From: CAUYXS01 sp965248495
GTDB taxonomy: Bacteria > Chloroflexota > Dehalococcoidia > Lucifugimonadales > Australimonadaceae
Assembly: GCA_965248495.1 (NCBI GenBank)
Contig: CBDFJL010000003.1
Coordinates: forward strand, 682,001 to 746,000
DNA length: 64,000 nucleotides
Reading direction: 5' to 3'
Positions 40,825 to 50,492 of this stretch are shown here, piece after piece. Made by a program: the position numbers and the translations under genes. Numbering within the stretch: position 1 is the stretch's first letter; each line of letters begins with the position of its first letter. The notes under the pieces were generated by a model. That model searched no databases, was not told the DNA's origin, and saw only the letters and a program-made list of their open reading frames with translations.

Positions 40825-42633
40825 CTAGGGCGCCTTCGTTCCTTCGGCGTAGAGTTCTCGCAGCCGCTCGTTGACACCCAGGTCGGGTGTCGGGCCAAGC
40901 TCCTCCCCGCCGTCCGCCAATACGGTCCGTTCCTGCTCCTTGAGGTCCCTCAGGTACCGTATCTCAAGGTCGCGCGCGCAACTGTCGAAGGCGTTCGTTC
41001 GTTGCTTCGAATCCATGCCTGGGAGTTCCCGGGCCAGGAGCGCGTCGATAAGGTCGGCGAGGTGGCCGTCGAGCCGCGAGCGCGCACCTTCAATTGTACC
41101 ATCGCCTTGGAGAGCGCTCAACAACGCCCGGTTCTCGGGACGCTGGAAGTGGTCTGGCGGAAGCTCGTTCGCGCGGGGCGTTAGCTCTGGGCAATTCACG
41201 AGCAAAGCCAGCAGGTGCGTCTCCTTCGGGTCACCCTCAGCGCGGCGGAAAGGTGCGACGGCTTCGGCCGGCTGCGTCACCTTTTGCCTCGGGGCCCGCG
41301 GGGCTCCGGTCCGCGGCCCACGGCCGAGGTGCGACACCAGGGTGGCGGCATCGACCTCCAGCATCTGGGCCAAGCTGGACACGTAGCGGTCCTGCTCCGT
41401 CCAGCTCGCCGAGAAGACGATCTCGCGGAGCTCCTCTGCCGCCTGCGCCTTGGAGGCCGGCGTGCTCAGGTCCATGTGCACCGGGGCCGTGTCCAGCAGG
41501 AACTCGGCCAGCGACGACGCCTCGTCCACGGCACGGCGCCACAGCGAGGCGTCCGCCCGTATGAGCTCGTCGGGGTCTTTGCCCATCGGCAAGTGTGCGA
41601 CCCGGAACACGTCGAAGACCATCGAGCGCTGGCGCAGGGCGCTCCGCCGTCCTGGAGTTGGGCCGGCGTTGCGCTGGGCCAACTCCAACAGGCTGCGGAA
41701 CATCGCGCCCTGGCCCGCGGCGTCAGCGTCCAGCGCCAGGACGACGGTATCGGCCCGCGCAAGCAGCAGCTCTACCTGGGGCTGGGTCAGTGCCGTGCCC
41801 ATGGACGCGACGACGTTGCGGAAGCCACGCTCGTGGGCGGCGATGACGTCCATGTATCCCTCAACGACTACGGCTCGACGCCCGTCGTGCGCGATCGCCT
41901 CTCGGGCCCTGTCCAGCCCGTACAGCAGCCGGCTCTTGTCGAAGGCGTCGGTCTGCGGGGTGTTCAGGTACTTCGGGGGCGTGTCGTCCAGCGCCCGACC
42001 GCCGAACCCGACCACGTCACCGCTCTCGTTGCGGATGGGGAAGGTCAGCCGGCCACGGAACATATCCCGCACCGTCCCGTCCTCGCCCATGGTCGCAAGC
42101 CCGGCGGCGACGACGCGCTCCCGGGACAAGCCGAGCCCCTCGAGCCGGCGCGCCAGCTCGTCGCCGGTTGCCGGGCCGTAGCCCAGGCCGAACGCCGCGA
42201 TGACCTCGTCGCCCAGGCCCCTGCCCGCCAGGTACGCTCGGGCGTTGGAGCCACGGTCCGATGCCAGCGCATCCCTGAAGAAGCGGTTCGCCTGCTCGTT
42301 CAGCTCGACGTGCGGACTTCGCGGCGCCTCCGACACTCTGCGGTCGGGGACCTCGACGCCGGCCTCCGCCGCCAGCTGACGCAGCGCGGTGGGGAAGTCG
42401 ACGCCGTCGGCGCGCATAACGAAGGAGAAGGCGTCGCCGCCGGTGGCGCACGCGCCGAAGCAGCGCCACGTCTGACGGTCGGGGAAGACGACGAAGGACG
42501 GCGTCTTCTCCTGGTGGAACGGGCAAGGCGCCTTGAAGTTACGCCCCGTCTGTTTCAGTGCGGGCACGTACTTGGAGACGACGTCGACGATGTCGAGTCG
42601 CGCCTTGATGTCGTCGCTGATCGCCATAGCCAT
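40825..42633 (-). CDS. dnaG: DNA primase
   Basis: DnaG makes RNA primers for replication. The 602-residue product has the CHC2 zinc domain (CPFH and CFGAC, the latter one residue longer than the common CFGC), the RNA polymerase core with VVVEGYMDVIAAHERG and the Toprim DADAAGQGAM, and a C-terminal helicase-binding region. ATG 42633 and ATG 42627 are both possible. It heads the dnaG-rpoD operon. Confidence 0.96.
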   Translation of the reverse strand: MAMAISDDIKARLDIVDVVSKYVPALKQTGRNFKAPCPFHQEKTPSFVVFPDRQTWRCFGACATGGDAFSFVMRADGVDFPTALRQLAAEAGVEVPDRRVSEAPRSPHVELNEQANRFFRDALASDRGSNARAYLAGRGLGDEVIAAFGLGYGPATGDELARRLEGLGLSRERVVAAGLATMGEDGTVRDMFRGRLTFPIRNESGDVVGFGGRALDDTPPKYLNTPQTDAFDKSRLLYGLDRAREAIAHDGRRAVVVEGYMDVIAAHERGFRNVVASMGTALTQPQVELLLARADTVVLALDADAAGQGAMFRSLLELAQRNAGPTPGRRSALRQRSMVFDVFRVAHLPMGKDPDELIRADASLWRRAVDEASSLAEFLLDTAPVHMDLSTPASKAQAAEELREIVFSASWTEQDRYVSSLAQMLEVDAATLVSHLGRGPRTGAPRAPRQKVTQPAEAVAPFRRAEGDPKETHLLALLVNCPELTPRANELPPDHFQRPENRALLSALQGDGTIEGARSRLDGHLADLIDALLARELPGMDSKQRTNAFDSCARDLEIRYLRDLKEQERTVLADGGEELGPTPDLGVNERLRELYAEGTKAP

Positions 42634-42781
42634 AGGCGGCGAGGCCGCCCACCTCTCCCCATCTGAAGTCTACGGACGCCCACCACGCCACCCGCAAGTG
42701 ACGCGGACGCGTTTTCGAGCCCGCGCCAGCACGGTCAAGAGCGCAGAAGCACCCGCGCGCGCATGGTAGGCTCCGCCCGCC

Positions 42782-43570
42782 ATGGTCATCGAGGTCTTCC
42801 GCGTCTCCGCTTTCACCAGCGACCCGTTCGCCGGCAATCCGGCCGTGGTCTGTCTGCTGGGCGCGCCGGCCAACGACGATTGGATGCAGGCCTTCGCCCG
42901 CGAGATGAACGTCAGCGAGACGGCGTTCGTGCATGCCGAGGGCGACGACTATCGCTTGCGCTGGTTCTCGCCGACGACGGAGGTCCGCCTGTGCGGCCAC
43001 GGCACGCTGGCCACCACCCACGTGCTGCGCGAGGCAGGACGCTTGCCGGACGGCGGGACGGCCCGCTACCACACGCTCAGCGGCGTGCTGACCGGGACGT
43101 GCCTCGATGGCCTCCGCTGGCTCGATTTTCCCGCGCGCATCGCAGCACCGACGACGCCACCGGCGGGCCTCACCGATGCGCTGGGGGCGGCGCCCGTGTT
43201 CGTAGGCCAGAGCGAGGAGGACCTGCTGGTGGAGGTGGCGGACGCCGCAACCGTCCGGGCCTTGGCGCCGGACATGGACCGGCTCGCCACCATCGAAGCG
43301 CGCGGCGTCGCGGTGACGGCACGGGCCGACGCTCCAGGTGCGGACTTCGTCTCGCGATTCTTTGCGCCGCGCACGGGCATCGCTGAAGACCCGGTGACCG
43401 GGTCGTCGCACTGCACGCTGGCGCCCTACTGGGCGGAGCGTCTCGGCAAGCAGGCCATGGTCGGCTATCAGGTTTCCCCACGGGGCGGCGAGGTGCGCGT
43501 GGAGCTTCAGGGCGATCGCGTGCTGCTGGGCGGCGCGGCCGTCACCGTGTTTCGAGGCGAGCTGGGCTAG
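42782..43570 (+). CDS. PhzF-family isomerase
   Basis: The 262-residue product has the duplicated diaminopimelate-epimerase-like fold: FRVSAFTSDPFAGNPAVVCLL, the catalytic Glu in MNVSETAFV (about residue 46), RWFSPTTEVRLCGHGTLAT, and the second-domain motif AEDPVTGSSHCTLAPYW. PhzF itself isomerises a phenazine precursor, but most homologs have unknown substrates. It is divergent from dnaG and has no phenazine genes nearby. Confidence 0.9.
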   Translation: MVIEVFRVSAFTSDPFAGNPAVVCLLGAPANDDWMQAFAREMNVSETAFVHAEGDDYRLRWFSPTTEVRLCGHGTLATTHVLREAGRLPDGGTARYHTLSGVLTGTCLDGLRWLDFPARIAAPTTPPAGLTDALGAAPVFVGQSEEDLLVEVADAATVRALAPDMDRLATIEARGVAVTARADAPGADFVSRFFAPRTGIAEDPVTGSSHCTLAPYWAERLGKQAMVGYQVSPRGGEVRVELQGDRVLLGGAAVTVFRGELG

Positions 43571-43596
43571 GCCGCGGCGCCGCGAGCGGTTACGCC

Positions 43597-43718
43597 GTCA
43601 TCCTGAGGCCAAGTGCCGAAGGATCTGGCCGAACAGGCCGACGCCGAGCGGTTCGGCCAGATCCTTCCCGGAGCCTGTCCTGAGTCCCGACGTGTCGGGA
43701 CGAAGGGCTCAGGATGAC
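43597..43718. repeat. Compound palindromic intergenic repeat
   Basis: Outer arms GTCATCCTGAG (43597-43607) and CTCAGGATGAC (43708-43718) enclose two perfect hairpins: AAGGATCTGGCCGAAC with its complement (43619-43634 and 43651-43666, 16 bp) and GTCCCGAC-GT-GTCGGGAC (43684-43701). Repeats with TCATCCTGAG termini are common dispersed non-coding elements in diverse bacteria. It lies between convergent phzF-like and dgt. Confidence 0.85.
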
Positions 43719-43739
43719 GCGGTTCTATCCCGGGCTCGC

Positions 43740-44819
43740 CTATATGCGGCCCTTGAAGACGTCGGGGGCGATGCCAGGCCGGAGCCCCTCGGCGGTCAGT
43801 AGCGCGAACTGGTCGGTCATGCCCGCGATGTAGTCGGCCACGGCGTGCTCGGTGGGGTCGCCGCGCTCGAAGTAGCGCTCCGGTACCTCATCCGGCCGGC
43901 GCAGGAACTCGCTGTACAGGAATTCGATGATCAGCCGCGCGTGCTTACCCTCCCGCGAATGGCCTTCCGGAACGTAGACGTTGTCGAACATGAACTCGCG
44001 CAGCTCGGTGACCACTCGCGCTACGTCGTGGCTCATCGCCAAGCGCGGCCGGGGCCCATCGCTGTCGTAACCCGCGCAGGCCCACGATGCGTGGACGATG
44101 TCGTTCACCATGGAGTCGAGCCGCTGCGAATGGCGCGTGCCCAGCACCTCGCGCGCGTCGGTCGGCAGGTCCTCCTCCACCAGCACGCCCGCGCGGATGG
44201 CGTCCCCGATGTCGTGGGCCAGGTACGCGACCGCGTCGGCGACGCGAACGACCTGCGCCTCCAGCGTCAGCTGATCGATCTCGTCGGCCTTGAGAAAGTC
44301 GCCGCGCGGCTTCGAGTGATGGAGGATTGCGTCGCGGGCCTCGTGGGTCAGGTTCAGGCCCTCGCCGTCCTTCTCCAGAACGTCGATAGTGCGCAGACTC
44401 TGCTCGTTGTGGCGGAACCCGCCGGGCAGCAGGCCGTCGAGAACTTGCTCGCCGATATGGCCGAACGGCGTGTGCCCGACGTCGTGGCCAAGGCCACCGG
44501 CCTCTACGAGGTCCTCGTTGAGCCGCAGCGCTCGGGCGATGGTGCGGGCGATCTGCGTGACCTCGAGGGTATGCGTGAGGCGCGTGACGAAGTGGTCACC
44601 GACGGGGGCGACGAACACCTGCGTCTTGTGCTTGAGGCGCCGGAAGGCGTTCGTGTGGATGATCCGGTCGCGGTCGCGCTGGAACTCGGTGCGCAGCGCA
44701 TCGGGCGGCTCGGGCTTTGCCCGCCCACGGGTGCGCGCGCTCAGCACGGCGTGCGGGGAGAGGCGCTCCGCCTCCCACGCCTCGATGCGCTCGCGGACGG
44801 ATGCGGGGCCGGGGGGCAT
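43740..44819 (-). CDS. dgt: Deoxyguanosinetriphosphate triphosphohydrolase-like protein
   Basis: dNTPases of this HD family cut dNTPs to deoxynucleoside and triphosphate. The 359-residue product has RTEFQRDRDRIIHTNAFRRLKHKTQVF, HD residues in HTLEVTQIARTIARAL and GLGHDVGHTPFGHIGE, and the late Asp in DAVAYLAHDIGDA. A TACAAT -10 lies 6 nt before the ATG, so the transcript is probably leaderless. Confidence 0.93.
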   Translation of the reverse strand: MPPGPASVRERIEAWEAERLSPHAVLSARTRGRAKPEPPDALRTEFQRDRDRIIHTNAFRRLKHKTQVFVAPVGDHFVTRLTHTLEVTQIARTIARALRLNEDLVEAGGLGHDVGHTPFGHIGEQVLDGLLPGGFRHNEQSLRTIDVLEKDGEGLNLTHEARDAILHHSKPRGDFLKADEIDQLTLEAQVVRVADAVAYLAHDIGDAIRAGVLVEEDLPTDAREVLGTRHSQRLDSMVNDIVHASWACAGYDSDGPRPRLAMSHDVARVVTELREFMFDNVYVPEGHSREGKHARLIIEFLYSEFLRRPDEVPERYFERGDPTEHAVADYIAGMTDQFALLTAEGLRPGIAPDVFKGRI

Positions 44820-44825
44820 GGGAGG

Positions 44826-44831
44826 ATTGTA
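44826..44831 (-). promoter_or_regulatory. -10 element of dgt (leaderless)
   Basis: Minus-strand TACAAT, then CCTCCC, then the dgt ATG. There is no ribosome site. Confidence 0.5.
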
Positions 44832-44849
44832 GCCGTGGGGCTGACGTGC

Positions 44850-44884
44850 AGAAAGGGCGGCGCAACAGGCGCGCCGCCCTTTCT
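44850..44884. terminator. 14-bp perfect hairpin after the hydrolase gene
   Basis: AGAAAGGGCGGCGC pairs with GCGCCGCCCTTTCT around a 7-nt loop, between the hydrolase stop (44904) and the dgt start. It probably ends the hydrolase transcript and insulates dgt. Confidence 0.75.
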
Positions 44885-44903
44885 GGCGTTGGCTCGCTCT
44901 CGC

Positions 44904-45761
44904 CTACGACTTGAAGAAGTCGAGGCAGATGCGGTCGAACTCCTCGCGCTTCTCGACCTGGGCCCAATGGCCGCAGTGCTGGAAGATGTACATGCGGGCG
45001 TTCTGGAAGCGCTTCAGCATCAGGAAGCCAGCCTCGATGGCGCCTCCCTTGTCCTCTTGGCCCCAGATGAGCAGGGTCGGGACAGTGTTCTTCTCCAACT
45101 CGAAGTAGTAATCCGCCCGGGGCTGCTTGCTCCGGCGTTCGAACTGCTCGAGGGCCTCCGGCGTCGTCGCGGCCGCGAAACGCTCCTGGACGACCTCGTC
45201 GGTGATCATGGAGGCGTCATAGATCAGGCTCTCGGCCAGTATCCGCATCTTCTCCATCGTGGGGCCCTCGCCGCGGTAGAACTTGACGATGTTGGCCAAG
45301 GCCTCTTGCGGGGTCGGCTGGATAAAGGTCACAGAGGTCGGTTGGCTGCCGATCATGACCATGTGCTTGATCTTGTCCGGGTGGCTGAGCGCCAGACCGA
45401 GGGCAGCCTGACCGCCCATCGAGTTACCGATGACATCGGCCTTGTCGATACCCAGGGCCTCCATGAAGTCGTTGAGCACGCCGCCGATCCAGCCGATGAA
45501 TTCCTTGTCGGCGGCATCGTCTGGGAATTCAGAGCGCCCCCAGCCCGGCATGTCGAACATGAGGACTCGGTTGTTCAGGGCCAGGTCTTGGAGGTTGCCC
45601 CTGAAGTTGCTCCAGCTGGTGGCGCCTGGGCCGCCGCCGTGGATGCAGATGATGGGGTCTCCCGTGCCGACCTCGTTGTAGTGAATGCGGATGCCCCCCG
45701 CAACCACCTCTCGGCTCGTCGATTCGTCCGTCACGGTGCGTAGCTCTTGTGCAGTTGCCAT
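44904..45761 (-). CDS. Alpha/beta hydrolase, meta-cleavage-product hydrolase-like
   Basis: The 285-residue product has the oxyanion motif HGGGPGATSWSNF, MPGWGRSEFPDD, the nucleophile elbow GNSMGGQAALGLAL (Ser about residue 124), the acid in LLIWGQEDKGG and the His in QHCGHWAQVEKR. This pattern matches C-C bond hydrolases of aromatic ring-cleavage pathways, but no dioxygenase genes are nearby. GAGGAGGAAC precedes ATG 45761. The 236 bp upstream (45762-45997) holds no gene I can support. Confidence 0.88.
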   Translation of the reverse strand: MATAQELRTVTDESTSREVVAGGIRIHYNEVGTGDPIICIHGGGPGATSWSNFRGNLQDLALNNRVLMFDMPGWGRSEFPDDAADKEFIGWIGGVLNDFMEALGIDKADVIGNSMGGQAALGLALSHPDKIKHMVMIGSQPTSVTFIQPTPQEALANIVKFYRGEGPTMEKMRILAESLIYDASMITDEVVQERFAAATTPEALEQFERRSKQPRADYYFELEKNTVPTLLIWGQEDKGGAIEAGFLMLKRFQNARMYIFQHCGHWAQVEKREEFDRICLDFFKS

Positions 45762-45997
45762 TTTGTTCCTCCTCGTTGGGCTGCGCCCGTCGGGTGGGCT
45801 GCTCCCGGCTGGGAGGATAGGAGCGCGCCGGGCCGACGTCAACGAACGGCGGCTGGATCAAGGAGAGTTACGCTCCGGCTCCGTTGACCGAGGTGCTGTG
45901 CAATCCCACAATGCAGCGGCGCAAGACGCCTATGCCTCCGAAAAAAGCAACAGCAGCCCGACCGGCGCGACCGCGAGGTCCAGAGCGGTACGGGGCT

Positions 45998-47788
45998 CTA
46001 GGCATCTTTGACACCGGGAGGCGCATCACCGGGCGGTGCAGTGCTTTCATCGGACAGCGTCAGGGCAACTGCCGGCAGCTGCTGGGCGAGCGCGTCCCGC
46101 GTGGTGCGCACGACGAGTTCGCACTCGGTGCGCGGTATGCCGAATTCCTGGAGCGCAAGGCTCATCATCTCCAGCCCGGCCTCGAGCTCCGGCCAGACCA
46201 CCTGCGCCTGGCCGATGGCGCGGAGCTGGTCCACCTCCTCCTGCCAACCGACCCTCGCGACGACCGGCAGCTCAGGATGCAGGCGCGCCGCGTGCTGAGC
46301 GGTCACCACCGCGGCGACCGGGTCGACGATGGCCAGCACCAGCAGGTGGGCGCGGTGGATGCCCGCCACCTCGAGAATCGCATCACTCGCGCTGTCGCCC
46401 ATGATGGCGTGGTAGCCGATCTGGTGTGCGCGCCGGACCGCCGCCGGGTCCTCGTCGATAACGATGAACGGAATGCCCCGCTCGGCCAGCGCGCGCGCCA
46501 CCAGCGAGCCCACCCGGCCGATCCCGCAGAGGATGACGTGGTCGCGAAGGCGCGGCAGACGGTCGCCGCTGCGTTCCGCGTGTGCCGATCCCGGCAGGTA
46601 GGGGCGCAGCACCCTGACGCGCTTGCTGAGGCCCGTCAGCGCCTGGCTCCCCCCACTCACCAGCCCTGGCGTGATCCCCATGGTGATGACCGTCGTGGCC
46701 ACGATGAGGGGCAGGAACTCAGTCGAGACCACGCCCGCTGTCGTGGCGGTCGCGGCCAAAATGAACCCGAACTCGCCTATCTGCGTGTTGCCCAGACCGA
46801 CCAGCGTCGCGGTGTGCGGAAGGTAGCCGACGAGGCGAACGGTGGTCACCGTCACGGCGAACTTCAGTACGACGGCGGCGGAGACCAGGATGGCGACCAG
46901 CCCCGCGTGGTCCCACAGAAAGACCGGGTCGGTCAGCATCCCGAGGCTGGCGAAGAAGAAGGCCGCGAACAGGTCCCGGAGCGGCATGATCTCCCGCAGC
47001 GCCAGGTGGCCGGTCCATTCACGCTCGGAGACGACGAGCCCAGCGGCGAAAGCGCCCGTAGCGACGGACAGCCCAACCGCGTTCGTGGCAGCGCCCGCGG
47101 CGAAGGCAATGGCAACCACAGTGATCGAGAAGGCTTCGCGGGAGCCGAGGTTGGCCATCTCGGCAAGTATCCACGGGATCACCCGGCCGCCCAGCACGAC
47201 GATGAGCCCGAGCGCGACCGCTGCCTTCAGCAGGCCGAGCCCGAGCTCGCCGCCGTCGAACCCCTGCTCGCCTCCCAGCGCCGGTATGACGGCGATCATG
47301 GGCACGAAAGCCAGGTCTTGCAGCACCATCATGCCGGTGAGCACCCGGCCATGGACGCTCTGAAGCTCGCCTCGGTCCGCGAGGGTCTTCAACACGACCA
47401 TGGTGCTGCTCAGCGACAGAGCGAGCCCCAGCGCGATGGACTGGGCGTCATCCCACCCGAGCAGGCGGCCGATGCCGAACCCCGCCGCGGCCATGACGGA
47501 GACCTGCGCGGCGCCGGCCAGCGCCGTCCCACGCCCCACCTTTCGGAGGTCTCCCAACGAGACCTCGACCCCCACCGCGAACAGGAGCAGGATGACGCCG
47601 AACTCGGCCAGCGTCTCTACCGACGCTTGGTCTTCGACCAACCCCAGCGCATGCGGGCCCACGATGATCCCCACGCCCAGGTAGCCAATGATCGTGGGCA
47701 GTCGCAGCAGCCGCGCCAAGAGCGCCCCGAAGAAGGCGGCAATGACGATCGTGATGAGGTCAGTGAAGAGGTACGCGTCGACGCCCAC
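45998..47788 (-). CDS. CPA2-family K+/H+ antiporter with TrkA-N domain (KefB/YbaL-like)
   Basis: The 596-residue protein has about 12-13 membrane segments: RLPTIIGYLGVGIIVGPHALGL near the N-terminus, then the exchange motif area LALSLSSTMVVLKTL and LGNTQIGEFGFILA. From about residue 405 a cytoplasmic Rossmann domain (DHVILCGIGRVGSLVARALAERG) binds nucleotide and gates transport. It likely exports K+ or Na+ in exchange for protons. The tail is Pro-rich. An antisense frame of 981 codons over this gene is a codon-bias shadow. Confidence 0.92.
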   Translation of the reverse strand: MGVDAYLFTDLITIVIAAFFGALLARLLRLPTIIGYLGVGIIVGPHALGLVEDQASVETLAEFGVILLLFAVGVEVSLGDLRKVGRGTALAGAAQVSVMAAAGFGIGRLLGWDDAQSIALGLALSLSSTMVVLKTLADRGELQSVHGRVLTGMMVLQDLAFVPMIAVIPALGGEQGFDGGELGLGLLKAAVALGLIVVLGGRVIPWILAEMANLGSREAFSITVVAIAFAAGAATNAVGLSVATGAFAAGLVVSEREWTGHLALREIMPLRDLFAAFFFASLGMLTDPVFLWDHAGLVAILVSAAVVLKFAVTVTTVRLVGYLPHTATLVGLGNTQIGEFGFILAATATTAGVVSTEFLPLIVATTVITMGITPGLVSGGSQALTGLSKRVRVLRPYLPGSAHAERSGDRLPRLRDHVILCGIGRVGSLVARALAERGIPFIVIDEDPAAVRRAHQIGYHAIMGDSASDAILEVAGIHRAHLLVLAIVDPVAAVVTAQHAARLHPELPVVARVGWQEEVDQLRAIGQAQVVWPELEAGLEMMSLALQEFGIPRTECELVVRTTRDALAQQLPAVALTLSDESTAPPGDAPPGVKDA

Positions 47789-47905
47789 GCATCTGCTCCT
47801 GTCGGTCCGCGCCCAAGCCTAGCAGTTCATCGGTCCCAAACCGACAAGACCGCCACCCCGGTGTCTCAGCCGGAAGGTGGCAGTCAGCGCAATCCGTCGA
47901 TGCAC

Positions 47906-48868
47906 CTACTGCGCGGCAGCAGGTACGATCATGACCGGCCCTGCGCTGTGCGACACCACGCGGTCCGCAACGCTGCCGAGGACCCAGCGCCCGATGCCGG
48001 TCCGGCCATGGCTGGTCATCACGACCAGCTTGGCTCCGTCATCGCCAACCTCGTCCACGATGGCATCGCCCGGGTAGCCGTCGGCGGCGTGCGTCTCCAC
48101 CTTGGCTACGCCCATCTTCCGCAGCCGTTCGGCAGCCTGCGCCAGGTAGCCGCGCACGTCCGCGTCGACGTCGGCGGTGACGTCAGCGTAGATCTGCGGC
48201 GCATAGTAGTCCGCGTAGCCGAACCCGTATGCCGTCGGCGAGATCGATCGCAGGACCGTGATGCCGACTTCCAGCGCCTGGGCCATTGTCACCGCGTGGG
48301 GGATGGCCTGTTCGGAGAGCTCGGAGCCGTCCAGCGGGAGCACAACGCCCTTCAGGTCACTGTCGAAGGACGGAATCTCGCCGTCCTTCGCTCTGACCGC
48401 GAGGGTTGCCGCCTTGGCGTGCCGGACGACCTTGTCGGTGACGCTGCCGAGGACCCAGCGCCCGATGCCGGTCCGGCCGTGCGTCGTCATAGCGATGAGG
48501 GTGTCGGGCTCGCGCTCGCCTTCCGCAATGATCGCCGCCGAGGGGTCGCCTTCCAGGACCTCGGTATCGACGTCCAGCCCTTCGCCGCGCAGCGAGACGG
48601 CGGCTGCCTCCAAGCGTGCCTCTGCGTTGGCCTTGAGGCCCGCCCGCAGACTGCTCCAACTCTCGGGGGACATGAACCGCGCCTGCTCGAGGGTCGCGGC
48701 TACTACCCCTACGCCGACCGCAGTCACGCCAGCGGGATTCTCTGCCGGCTCCAGCACCTCGAACAGCGTGACGCGCGCTCCCGTCGCCTTCGCTATGAGG
48801 CGAACATGGGGGAACACCTGCATCGATAGGGCAGACCCGTCGAGAGGAACCACGATTCGCTTGTACAT
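47906..48868 (-). CDS. Tandem universal stress protein (two UspA domains)
   Basis: The 320-residue protein has two Usp domains (about 1-150 and 165-315). Each begins with an ATP-site Asp (VVPLDGSAL; VLPLDGSEL) and ends with the nucleotide motif G-x2-G-x9-G-S (THGRTGIGRWVLGSV; SHGRTGIGRWVLGSV). These are ATP-binding Usp types linked to stress survival. AGGAGGGG precedes ATG 48868. The 270 bp beyond its start, to 49140, shows no gene. Confidence 0.92.
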   Translation of the reverse strand: MYKRIVVPLDGSALSMQVFPHVRLIAKATGARVTLFEVLEPAENPAGVTAVGVGVVAATLEQARFMSPESWSSLRAGLKANAEARLEAAAVSLRGEGLDVDTEVLEGDPSAAIIAEGEREPDTLIAMTTHGRTGIGRWVLGSVTDKVVRHAKAATLAVRAKDGEIPSFDSDLKGVVLPLDGSELSEQAIPHAVTMAQALEVGITVLRSISPTAYGFGYADYYAPQIYADVTADVDADVRGYLAQAAERLRKMGVAKVETHAADGYPGDAIVDEVGDDGAKLVVMTSHGRTGIGRWVLGSVADRVVSHSAGPVMIVPAAAQ

Positions 48869-49140
48869 GGCTACCCCTCCTTTCTGTCGTCTCCGTCGTC
48901 GCCGCAGGATAGCCCCTCAGTCGTGTTCGCGCCCTTTCGCGTCGGACGGGGCTCCCAGCGATGGCGCGCCCTGACGGTCGGCATTGCTGGCGGGGCGGCC
49001 GTTTGTTGCGATGGCCGATCGCCAGGGTTAGCGCCCGGCCGAGGAAACGCAGCAACCTCGGCCGTCAACGCAAAGGTAACCGCTGATGTATCAACGGCCC
49101 GTGACCGCAGTGGGCCTCGCCGTGAAGGGCGTCGTGAACG

Positions 49141-50475
49141 CTAGAGGACGGGAAGGTAGCGCTTGATCTCGTAGTCGGTGACGGCGGCGCTGTAGCGGTC
49201 CCACTCGATGTGCTTGTTCTCGAGCAGGCTCTGGAGCGTGTGGTCTCCGAGCGCTTCGCGGAGCACGTCGCTGCCTTTGGCGGCCTCGATGGCCTCGTGG
49301 AGGCTGCCGGGCAGTCGCGCGATGCCCAGCCTCTCGCGTTCATCGGCGCCCATCCGGTGCACGTCGGAGGCCGCCGGGGCGACGGGCTCGTAGCCGCCCT
49401 TCACGCCTTCAAGCCCCGCGGTCAGCATCGCCGCGAAGGCCAGGTAGGGGTTGCAGGTGGGGTCGGGCAGGCGGAACTCGACCCGCGTGGACGCCTCCCT
49501 GCCGGGTCGGTAGGCGGGCACACGCACCAGGTCGGCGCGGTTGACGGGTGCCCATGAGACGTAGATTGGCGCTTCGAAGCCGGGCACCAGGCGCTTGTAG
49601 GAGTTCACCCATTGCGCGCAAACGATGCTGATCTCGGCCGCATGACGTAGCAGGCCGGCGATGTAGCGGTGGCCCACGTCGCTGAGATGGTATGGGTCGT
49701 CCGCAGCGTAGAAGACGTTGGTGTCTCCCTTGAACAGCGATTGGTTCACGTGCATGCCGCTGCCGTTCTGGTCAGCAAGCGGCTTCGGCATGAAGGTCGC
49801 GTAGACCCCCGCGCGCATGGCGACTTCCTTGACGACCTGGCGGTAGGTCATGACCGAATCGGCCATGGTCAGCGCATCGGTGTGGCGAAGGTCGATCTCG
49901 TGCTGACTGGAGGCAACCTCGTGGTGGCTGTACTCGACGGGAATGCCCATCTCCTCCAGCGTCAGCACCGTGTCGCGGCGCAGGTCGGTTGCGGTGTCCA
50001 GCGGCGTGAAATCAAAGTAGCCGCCCTCGTCGATGGGCTCCGGCTCGGTCGAGCTCTTGAGGTAGAAGTGCTCCATCTCCGGGCCAACCATGAACGTATA
50101 GCCCAAGGCCGCCGCCCGTTCCAAGGCGCATTTCAGGACGTAGCGCGGGTCGCCCGGGAAGGGCTCGCCGCTGGGTAGCGTAACGTCGCAGATGATGCGT
50201 GCGACGGCGTTCTGCCGCGGCCGCCACGGGAGCACCGAGAAGGTGTTGGGGTCCGGCATGGCGACCATGTCGCTCTCTGCGACTCTGGCAAACCCCTCGA
50301 CAGCCGAACCGTCGAACGCCATCCCCTGCTCCAGCGCGCCCTCCAGCTCCGCCACGGTGATGGCGAAGCCCTTGAGGTGCCCGAGGATGTCGGAGAACCA
50401 CAGCCGGATGAACTTGACGTCGTTGTCCTTCGCGGTGCGAAGCACGTAATCGCGCGCGTCACTTTGGGTGCTCAT
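49141..50475 (-). CDS. glnA: Glutamine synthetase, type I
   Basis: The enzyme makes glutamine from glutamate, ammonia and ATP. The 444-residue product has the N-terminal beta-grasp (VKFIRLWFSDILGHLKGFAIT), the MAFDGSAVEGFARVAESDM loop, metal residues in VGPEMEHFYL, the ATP site DQNGSGMHVNQSL and the RVEFRLPDPTCNPYLAFAAML region. It is the short GSI-alpha-like form; the adenylylation loop of GSI-beta is not obvious. ATG 50475 lies 17 bp after ppdK, probably in one operon. Confidence 0.95.
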   Translation of the reverse strand: MSTQSDARDYVLRTAKDNDVKFIRLWFSDILGHLKGFAITVAELEGALEQGMAFDGSAVEGFARVAESDMVAMPDPNTFSVLPWRPRQNAVARIICDVTLPSGEPFPGDPRYVLKCALERAAALGYTFMVGPEMEHFYLKSSTEPEPIDEGGYFDFTPLDTATDLRRDTVLTLEEMGIPVEYSHHEVASSQHEIDLRHTDALTMADSVMTYRQVVKEVAMRAGVYATFMPKPLADQNGSGMHVNQSLFKGDTNVFYAADDPYHLSDVGHRYIAGLLRHAAEISIVCAQWVNSYKRLVPGFEAPIYVSWAPVNRADLVRVPAYRPGREASTRVEFRLPDPTCNPYLAFAAMLTAGLEGVKGGYEPVAPAASDVHRMGADERERLGIARLPGSLHEAIEAAKGSDVLREALGDHTLQSLLENKHIEWDRYSAAVTDYEIKRYLPVL

Positions 50476-50492
50476 GTCGCCTTCGCCGAGGC

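Noticed and set aside
45884..48829. A 981-codon open frame on the plus strand opposite the antiporter and Usp genes
   Set aside because: It is a codon-bias shadow: the minus-strand genes are complete with clear domains, and the antisense product is His/Arg/Asp-rich with no recognisable motif.
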